DNA from: Saussurea involucrata
Taxonomy: Eukaryota > Streptophyta > Magnoliopsida > Asterales > Asteraceae
Length of the DNA: 64,000 bases
Reading direction: 5' to 3'
Assembly: GCA_033807775.1 (NCBI GenBank)
Contig: CM066313.1
Span: 83,081,484-83,145,483 of the forward strand
Under the pieces are notes generated by a model. That model had not been told where the DNA came from. It made no database searches and worked only from the letters and a program-made list of their open reading frames with translations. Below are positions 56,077-64,000 of this stretch, piece by piece; position 1 is the first letter of the stretch; each line of letters begins with the position of its first letter. Position numbers and translations under genes: made by a program.

Positions 56077-56484
56077 AATAAATTTCAATTTATAGAACTT
56101 TTAAATTAAAGTTTTGAAAGATGATTTTCCAAAATAACATAACAAATCAAAAAATTTATGTATTTAGCCCAATTATTTTTATTGTCGAAGTAATGTTTTC
56201 TTTCCATCATAAACGTTAAAAAATATGAATTCAGATCATTACTTCAAGTAGTACTCAAAAAAGCTCGACGTAACAGCCGTCATGGCGCGTCGTGGCTTAA
56301 GGCTTGTGTCTCACACCACGTTAAGTCCGTTATACATCATGATCTTATGTGCGGTATTTTGTAACGTAATATCTTATTTTTCTTTATGTTTTTGATGTCT
56401 TATTTGTTAGTTTTTAATATAACCTAGTTTAACTAGTTTATTATCATTAACTCGTTGAGTAATAGCACAAAACATATATTTTTA
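56077..56484. other. Degenerate spacer right of MULE-B
   Basis: No gene. The stretch 56262-56335 (GTCATGGCGCGTCGTGGCTTAAGG-like) resembles sequence at 58030-58130, so both may be pieces of one older repeat split by later insertions. Confidence 0.5.
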
Positions 56485-56493
56485 TATATAATA

Positions 56494-58011
56494 GAGTAAA
56501 TTACGGATTTGGTCCCTGTGGTTTAAAAAACGAAACAAAAATGGTCCCTATAATTTTTTTATTCCAAATAAGGCCCTGTGGTTCGTGTTTTCGTAACAAT
56601 TTGGTCTCTGGCGCTAACTAGCGTTAACTCCCAACGTTAAGTGAATGACATTTTAGTCCTTTTGATATGCTTACCTTTTTCAGTTAAATTATAAAACCAC
56701 AGGGGCCCAACTTGTAATTTACTTTATTCATCTTCTACATGAACACCATGATATGAACACCAAGAACATGAACACCAAGATGGTGGTTCATTTGCTCTTC
56801 ACCCATTTTTCACTTTAAAATCATTTCTTTTTGCAATGAGAGGAGAAAGTTGTCCGATTGAAAATTGCTTCGGAGATGGAAAAATCATACCGAAACCTCA
56901 AAACCAAATTTAATATCAAAATCAAACCCACCAAATTAATCATCAAAACTCAAATATATAGTTACACAGACCAAATTAATCATCAAAACTCAAATATATA
57001 GTTACACAGGAGTTCATCAGAACTCCATCCCCACTTTCCTCTTCTTCTCCGACTTCCCTTTCTCCACTCTTCGACTAATTTTTTCTCGTAAGCAACTTAT
57101 TTCCTGATTCTTACCAGTTTTCTTTAGAATTTTCTTCAAGTTTGAGCATCAATTACATGCTTATGTAACTTTGGAAACAGAAAGCTATCATTCAAACTTG
57201 ATATCTCCATGAAGAACATCACCATCGGAAGCTATTTACAGTGATTCACCGGCGGCGAGAGATTTATCCGTTACAGAAACGGTGTTGTTTCCATACCAGG
57301 TATTGGTTTTGCTAAAATATCCTACATCGAGTCGTCTGTTGACGAAAGACGAAATCGAGTGCGTTTATTCTTCACTGAACACTTCCGGGTCTCACCTGAG
57401 GTCGTCGTCGTTGTCAATCGGCGGTCAATATCTCGATCGAAAAGTTGTAGTGCCGGAACCAAGATCCATCGAACCCATCTTCCATGGAAACCGACCAACC
57501 CTCATCGGAACAATCACCACCACTACACCTTCCTTTTCCGCTTTCACCACCATCACATGTGTTCTTTTGAAGCCTACAGACCATCACCGTCACTGGTTTG
57601 TTGAAGCACACCATCGCCGCCCCTATTTATGTGGTTCAAGGTGGTTCAACGAAAAAGAAAGGAGAGGGAGAGTGTTTGCAGCTAAAAGGGGGATTGAGGG
57701 ATTCATCAGAAGAAATCTCCTTGTGCAGTATATATATATATATTATTTGTTATATTATATAATAATAATAAAGTAAATTACAAGTTGGGTCCCTATGGTT
57801 TTATATTTTAATAAAACATATTGGAAAAAGGTAAGCATATCAAAAGGACTAAAATGTCATTCACTTAACGCTGAGAGTTAACGCTCGTTAGCACCAGGGA
57901 CCAAATCGTTACGAAAACACGAACCACATGGCCTTATTTGGAATAAAAAAATTGTAGGGACCATTTTCTTTTAGTTTTTTAAACCACAGGGACCAAATCC
58001 GTAATTTACCT
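56494..58011. mobile_element. 1.5 kb MULE-type element of the GAGTAAATTAC family
   Basis: Inverted arms of 231-241 bp: 56494-56724 and 57771-58011. TATATAATA at 56485-56493 recurs exactly at 58012-58020 (9 bp TSD). No transposase. The interior (56725-57770) has a 40 bp tandem duplication at 56930-57008 and short ORFs with no recognisable family (for example 57282-57776), possibly captured genomic DNA. Confidence 0.85.
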
Positions 58012-59281
58012 TATATAATATATTGAGATTTGCCGTTTTAAGTCACGCCTTGAAAAACGTCATGGTCTCGCCGTGGTTCCTAAGGCTCGAGGCATTGGTC
58101 TCGACGCCACGACACGCCTCACGTTATTTAGAACCTTGGTCAAAACTTAATATAAATATTTTATTTATAACATGATCGAACAACGACAATAACCAAAAAA
58201 GATGATACCGAGGGAATAATACCGACAATATGAGTTGAGAAGGAACTTTTATCAATGGGAAACAATGAGTTTGAGAGGTAGCAATTCCATTTAAAGCTCA
58301 ATGTTTTCCATAGCTCGTTGTTTAATATAAAACAATGATAAACAGTTTCCTGGTCCAAAGAGGTATGACAAGTTTGTTTCTTCGATGCTTTATGCAAGTT
58401 GATGAAACTAAAATATGTTTAGTTGAATGGTCAATGGACTTGATTAATCTGTAGCAATTTTCTTAATTGGGCAGAGTTTTGTTTGGTCCAACTAAACGTG
58501 CAAGGCTTAACCGATCCTAAAAGGACCAGTCTTTGTCAACCAAAAAAAGATCGGGACCGTTCTTGTATAAAAATTTAGGACCGAATTCGGACCAGCGGTC
58601 CTAGTCGGGGGTTTTTTATTTAAAAAAACAAATACATAATCAAAATAATAATACAAACACTTATTTTGAAAAATACCTTGAATTTTCATTTAATTATAAA
58701 CTAATTAATTGTAAAATAAGTAATTCTTTTGAAGTTTTTTTTCCTCTAGTCCAAGTCCAACCAAATGTCTTTTTAGAGCAAGTTATCTAGTGGAAAGACA
58801 AGGAAAAGAGGTAGAGGAGGGCTATCATATTCATTTTTAGCCAAATAAGTTCAAAGTAAATAAGTAATCAAGTTTGGTCATTGGTGGCCTGATCAAGGTA
58901 TCATCCAACACCGATAACCAAACTTTTTGTAACAATGCCTCAGTTAGGACATCTTTGACAATCATAAGTTAACTTATTTTTTGAGCTTATTGAAAAACTA
59001 TGTTTGAATTGACATAAACTAGTTTATTGAAACACTACTTCAAGTGTGGTACTCACCTAATTATGAAAGTCAAACCCAAAATAGTTTCTAGTTAACCATA
59101 TTACACTATCCTGTTGTACAAGGGTTGTTTTGTGTATCCGTATATATGAAATACATATCTTTGTTGACACAAACGGACTAGTAGAGTCAAAACAAAGGCA
59201 TGTGCAAATCTAACACACATCACATGGGTTGCCACATGCTTACACAGTTGTAGAGATGGCCAAAAACCGGTCTCCAATCAT
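57387..59281 (+). repeat. 1.9 kb direct duplication, copy 1
   Basis: Near-identical to 59521-61413, separated by 239 bp. It starts inside the MULE-type element interior (GGGTCTCACCTGAGGTCG), includes its right arm, and runs ~1.26 kb into flanking DNA. No convincing gene inside; 58020-59281 holds only short chance ORFs. Confidence 0.93.
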
Positions 59282-59520
59282 ATTTAGGATTTCAAAACTT
59301 CTTCTTTCTTTCATACATTATTGACTTCTTATTACCTAATATTGAGTGCATAAATCTTAAATACTCTCATATCTCTAAAACAAGAATAAGATCTCAAACT
59401 ATAAACAACATGAACTTTTGATTACAAGGTTGATGATTCTCAAAAAAATTGTTTCAATCCTAAAAGTTAAAAATGATGATGAAAAACATTAACATCATGT
59501 ATTAAATATAGATATAAGTT

Positions 59521-61413
59521 GGGTCTCACCTGAGGTCGTCGTCGTTGTCAATCGGCGGTCAATATCTCGATCGAAAAGTTGTAGTGCCGGAACCAAGATC
59601 CATCGAACCCATCTTCCATGGAAACCGACCAACCCTCATCGGAACAATCACCACCACTACACCTTCCTTTTCCGCTTTCACCACCATCACATGTGTTCTT
59701 TTGAAGCCTACAGACCATCACCGTCACTGGTTTGTTGAAGCACACCATCGCCGCCCCTATTTATGTGGTTCAAGGTGGTTCAATGAAAAAGAAAGGAGAG
59801 GGAGAGTGTTTGCAGCTAAAAGGGGGATTGAGGGATTCATCAGAAGAAATCTCCTTGTGCAGTATATATATATATTATTTGTTATATTATATAATAATAA
59901 TAAAGTAAATTACAAGTTGGGTCCCTATGGTTTTATATTTTAATAAAACATATTGGAAAAAGGTAAGCATATCAAAAGGACTAAAATGTCATTCACTTAA
60001 CGCTGAGAGTTAACGCTCGTTAGCACCAGGGACCAAATCGTTACGAAAACACGAACCACAGGGCCTTATTTGGAATAAAAAAATTGTAGGGACCATTTTC
60101 TTTTAGTTTTTTAAACCACAGGGACCAAATCCGTAATTTACCTTATATAATATATTGAGATTTGCCGTTTTAAGTCACGCCTTGAAAAACGTCATGGTAT
60201 CGCCGTGGTTCCTAAGGCTCGAGGCATTGGTCTCGACGCCACGACACGCCTCACGTTATTTAGAACCTTGGTCAAAACTTAATATAAATATTTTATTTAT
60301 AACATGATCGAACAACGACAATAACCAAAAAGATGATACCGAGGGAATAATACCGACAATATGAGTTGAGAAGGAACTTTTATCAATGGGAAACAATGAG
60401 TTTGAGAGGTAGCAATTCCATTTAAAGCTCAATGTTTTCCATAGCTCGTTGTTTAATATAAAACAATGATAAACAGTTTCCTGGTCCAAAGAGGTATGAC
60501 AAGTTTGTTTCTTCGATGCTTTATGCAAGTTGATGAAACTAAAATATGTTTAGTTGAATGGTCAATGGACTTGATTAATCTGTAGCAATTTTCTTAATTG
60601 GGCAGAGTTTTGTTTGGTCCAACTAAACGTGCAAGGCTTAACCGATCCTAAAAGGACCAGTCTTTGTCAACCAAAAAAAGATCGGGACCGTTCTTGTATA
60701 AAAATTTAGGACCGAATTCGGACCAGCGGTCCTAGTCGGGGGTTTTTTATTTAAAAAAACAAATACATAATCAAAATAATAATACAAACACTTATTTTGA
60801 AAAATACCTTGAATTTTCATTTAATTATAAACTAATTAATTGTAAAATAAGTAATTCTTTTGAAGTTTTTTTTCCTCTAGGTCCAAGTCCAACCAAATGT
60901 CTTTTTAGAGCAAGTTATCTAGTGGAAAGACAAGGAAAAGAGGTAGATGAGGGCTATCATATTCATTTTTAGCCAAATAAGTTCAAAGTAAATAAGTAAT
61001 CAAGTTTCGTCATTGGTGGCCTGATCAAGGTATCATCCAACACCGATAACCAAACTTTTTGTAACAATGCCTCAGTTAGGACATCTTTGACAATCATAAG
61101 TTAACTTATTTTTTGAGCTTATTGAAAAACTATGTTTGAATTGACATAAACTAGTTTATTGAAACACTACTTCAAGTGTGGTACTCACCTAATTATGAAA
61201 GTCAAACCCAAAATAGTTTCTAGTTAACCATATTACACTATCCTGTTGTACAAGGGTTGTTTTGTGTATCCGTATATATGAAATACATATCTTTGTTGAC
61301 ACAAACTGACTAGTAGAGTCAAAACAAAGGCATGTGCAAATCTAACACACATCACATGGGTTGCCACATGCTTACACAGTTGTAGAGATGGCCAAAAACC
61401 GGTCTCCAATCAT
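59521..61413 (+). repeat. 1.9 kb direct duplication, copy 2
   Basis: Differs from copy 1 at only a handful of sites (for example CACATGG versus CACAGGG, CTCTAGTCC versus CTCTAGGTCC, TGGTCTCG versus TGGTATCG). It carries a right arm of the MULE-type element (about 59903-60143) but no left arm. The spacer 59282-59520 is unique AT-rich DNA. Confidence 0.93.
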
Positions 61414-61987
61414 GCCTAAATTGGTCCCGGTCCAGAATAGTTTAGCCTTAACTAGTACCGGTCAAATAGCTTCGACTCGGTTAAGGGTTTTCATAACCGG
61501 TTATTGTAACGCCCCTAAATTTTACAAAATAACATACAATTTAAAACCTCCAAATTCCTTTAAATACATAACTTTCATAATATATTTCTTCATGTTTACA
61601 AAGGGAAAGAAGACTAGGAGATGCAATCAAAGTGCTAAATGGGACTATCTAACTCCTCAACATAGAATTAGAGCGAGTCAGGTGTTACTAAGACCATCAA
61701 AGCTGTTATCTTCCCCAAAGCGGATGACGCCTCTAAAGCTATCCAACCAAGCATGTTCCACTCTGTTCTTTGTCTGTTCCACATAAAATTCATGTCAAAC
61801 GTGGAACAATAATCCATGTTTTGTTTTGTTCTATTATATTCTGATTTTTCCTATGCAGTGTACCAATTACGTTTGTGAATGTTCAATTGTGTTCGTTCAT
61901 TTATGAAAATAGATTATATAATTAGTAATAAATATTATTAATTTAAATAATTAATGATTATATTATTAGTTAATCGAAAATATATTA
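61414..61987. other. AT-rich stretch, no gene seen
   Basis: Contains CCGGT words (GGTCCCGGTCC, TAACCGGTTAT) near 61420-61510 that look like remains of a small dispersed element, but no ends could be defined. Confidence 0.45.
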
Positions 61988-61995
61988 TATTTTTT

Positions 61996-63884
61996 GAGTA
62001 AATTACGAATTTGGTACCTATGGTTTGTTCAAAATTACGGATTCCGTCCCTAGACTTCATTTATTATGGAAATGGTCCCAGAGGTTTGCACTTTTCATTG
62101 GATTTGGTCCATACCCCTAACGTTCGTCCAACTCCGTCTAATAACTCGGCCCACATGAAAGGCACACGAGGGCCAAATGGTCATTCCCCTGGCGAGTCTT
62201 CTTCATCCTCCTACTCCTTCTTCTTCTGTAACCCACAAAACTCAGCCCACGTGCAAGGCACGCGAGGGCAAAATGGTCATTCCCCTAACAAGTCTTCTTC
62301 AACCCCTCTTCTTCTTCTTCTTCTTCTTCGTCCTTTCTTCTTCGTCGTCTTCTTCTTCTTCTTCTTCTTCTTCTTCTTCTATAACCCACAAAAACTAACA
62401 AGTTAAGGCTAATTGTTACAGAAAAAACCCCACTAAACCACAAACAAAACCACAAAACCATTCTTCTTATTCTTCTTCTTCTTTTGTAACCCACAAAAAT
62501 TTAACCCTAAAATACAAAAATTAACACAAAAATACAAGAAAAAAAATATACAAAAAAACCCACTCTTCTTCTTCTTCTTCTTCTTCTGTAACAACACAAC
62601 ATCCCTAAACCCTAATTGTTACAGGAAAATAGAGTTTGAAAAAAACCTTAATCTGATCACTGTCTTACCATTTATCTGATCACTTTGAAACCATTAATCT
62701 AAGTAAACATTACCCTACAAAAAAACCTTAATCTGATCACTTTTAAACCATTAATCTAAGTAAACATTAGCCCACAAAAAAGCTTTAATCTGATCAATTT
62801 TAAACCATTAATCTAAGTAAACATTAACCCACAAAAAAACCTTAATCTGATCACTCTGAAAAAAGATTAACCAAACATAAAAATATTCCATTAAAAACCA
62901 ACTTACATGATTTCATAACCCCTAACTAAACAAGAGGAGGAAATGCATGCTTCTAACAGTCATATCTAACCTACTGGACAACAATAAAAAACCAGTAGAA
63001 GTTCAACACAAACACAACCCAAAAACTCCATCACCACCCATTCACATCAAAAACCATGTACACAACCTAAAAAGCCATCATCATCACTGACCATCAGTTT
63101 TCAAATGGATTGGGGTAAGCTTGGACAACTCCACAGGTGCAGGTTTCGTGGATGCATTTGAACCTGTGCTTCAGAGCCTGGTTCTGCAAGAAGGCATGCA
63201 TCATACCGTCTACTGATTTCTAGTACTTCTCATCAATCTCCTTGAGTGATTTTTGGTACTTCTCTTCAGACTCCTTCCTCTCACGCTGCAAACCCTTGAC
63301 AACTTCTTCAAAGTCGTGAATTTTAGCAATCAGATGGACTTGGTGACGAAATAAGATGTTGAGGTAAGAAACGGGACACACCCATACAGTTTCTTCAACC
63401 ACGGGGGGAAAGGTGAAGCAGGATCCATTGAAGAAGAATATGAGAAATGGAGGGTTGTAAGGAGAGGGAAGGGAGGAAGATGATGAGATATGTAGGAGAT
63501 TGTGAGGAGAGGGAGGGGAGGAAGACCTTAAATATACCCAAAAATGAAGGGTTTTCTTGGAGAAAGAAAGGGTTTGTCAGGAAATTAAAGGGTTTTTTTT
63601 TTGGATATGATGCAGTCGGCGGTGATGATTGCTTTTGGTAATGATGACGCTGAAGTCATCAAGGATTATCTTGAGAAGATGATTGCTACACAGTAAAATG
63701 ACCATTTTGCCTCGGGTGCATTGCACGTGGGCTGACTTAACGGACCAATTGGACGAACGTCAGGGGTAGGCACCAAATCCAATGGAAAGTGTAAACCTCT
63801 GGAACCATTTCCATAATAAATGAAGTATAGGGACGAAATCCGTAATTTTGAACAAACCACAGAGACCAAATCCATAATTTACTC
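61996..63884. mobile_element. 1.9 kb MULE-type element of the GAGTAAATTAC family
   Basis: Left GAGTAAATTACGAATTTGG and right CCAAATCCATAATTTACTC, with inverted similarity over ~190 bp (GGTCCC, TTCATTTATTATGG and GACGAACGT words on both sides). The flanking TATTTTTT at 61988-61995 and 63885-63892 matches over 8 bp in a T-rich context. The interior has CTT microsatellites (62205-62385, 62560-62590) and ~59 bp tandem repeats at 62640-62860 (word CCTTAATCTGATCACTTT). No transposase. Confidence 0.8.
63110..63402 (-). pseudogene. Small coiled-coil reading frame inside the last MULE-type element
   Basis: The minus strand reads MVEETVWVCPVSYLNILFRH, a charged helical part (EVVKGLQRERKESEEKYQKS), then TAG at about 63220. 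Past the stop the same frame goes on to MMHAFLQNQALKHRFKCIHE and CTCGVVQAYPNPFEN. It may be a captured or element-borne gene with one stop. Family unknown. Confidence 0.4.
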
Positions 63885-63892
63885 TATTTTTT

Positions 63893-64000
63893 TAGTAACT
63901 TCCTCACTTGTATTTCAATCTTTCTAAGTTTTAAATAATCACATCATCACATATTACGTACATGATACAATAATTTATCACATTCACACACTTTTTGTTT
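63893..64000. other. Right edge of the window
   Basis: AT-rich, nothing seen. Confidence 0.5.

Noticed and set aside
57282..57776. 164-aa ORF in the 1.5 kb MULE-type element, duplicated at 59545-59943
   Set aside because: No recognisable domain; the second copy is part of the 1.9 kb duplication, so its conservation is not evidence of function. Captured-gene origin remains possible.
61414..61520. Small hAT or MITE remnant with CCGGT words
   Set aside because: No matching ends or target duplication could be defined.
62177..62494. Poly-Ser, poly-Phe and poly-Glu/Arg ORFs
   Set aside because: CTT microsatellite read in different frames.

Overview
The window looks like a transposon-rich intergenic stretch of a plant nuclear genome. 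It has plant-type Ty3 chromovirus, Ty1/copia (including Sirevirus-type), hAT and Mutator-like (MULE) elements, spliced genes with GT-AG introns, and one plant-specific DUF946 (Vps62-like) gene. The species cannot be fixed from sequence alone; an eudicot is likely. I count one convincing host gene, at 33478-35235. Almost everything else is mobile DNA, much of it nested.

Layout. 1-~7257: a decayed Ty3 chromovirus (Tekay/Del type: gag, protease, RT, RNase H, integrase, chromodomain, 3' LTR). It appears to have inserted into the integrase of a Sirevirus-type copia element whose 3' part follows (~7258-14837) with a long extra reading frame between pol and the 3' LTR. 14838-16660: minisatellites. 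16950-18200: a copia fragment. 18210-31180: a MULE-type element with ~170 bp inverted termini and a perfect 9 bp target duplication. It was later invaded by a very young copia/Sirevirus element on the minus strand (18462-26690; two LTRs with 3 substitutions; 5 bp TSD) and by a hAT element (27526-30790). 33478-35235: two-exon DUF946 gene. 35610-40877: nearly intact copia element with 193 bp LTRs, one stop codon in gag and a 5 bp TSD.

41881-46252 and 46512-56067 are two related MULEs in opposite orientation, each with its own perfect 9 bp TSD. MULE-A carries a spliced mudrA-like transposase plus an opposing 107-aa coiled-coil ORF. MULE-B carries the same coiled-coil ORF, scrambled transposase pieces, and a roughly 11-exon gene with a DUF1985-like N-terminal region and a Ulp1/SENP-type cysteine protease domain at the C terminus (Kaonashi/CUMULE-like cargo). 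Their CG-rich termini repeat the perfect palindrome CCCGCGATCGCGGG. 56494-63884 holds two more MULE-type elements of the GAGTAAATTAC family and a 1.9 kb direct duplication.

How parts work together: the MULE-A transposase would act in trans on ends such as those of MULE-B, whose own transposase is broken. The Ulp1-like gene is transposon cargo, not a metabolic gene. The three LTR elements with a visible pol each encode their own replication enzymes, but each carries at least one break.
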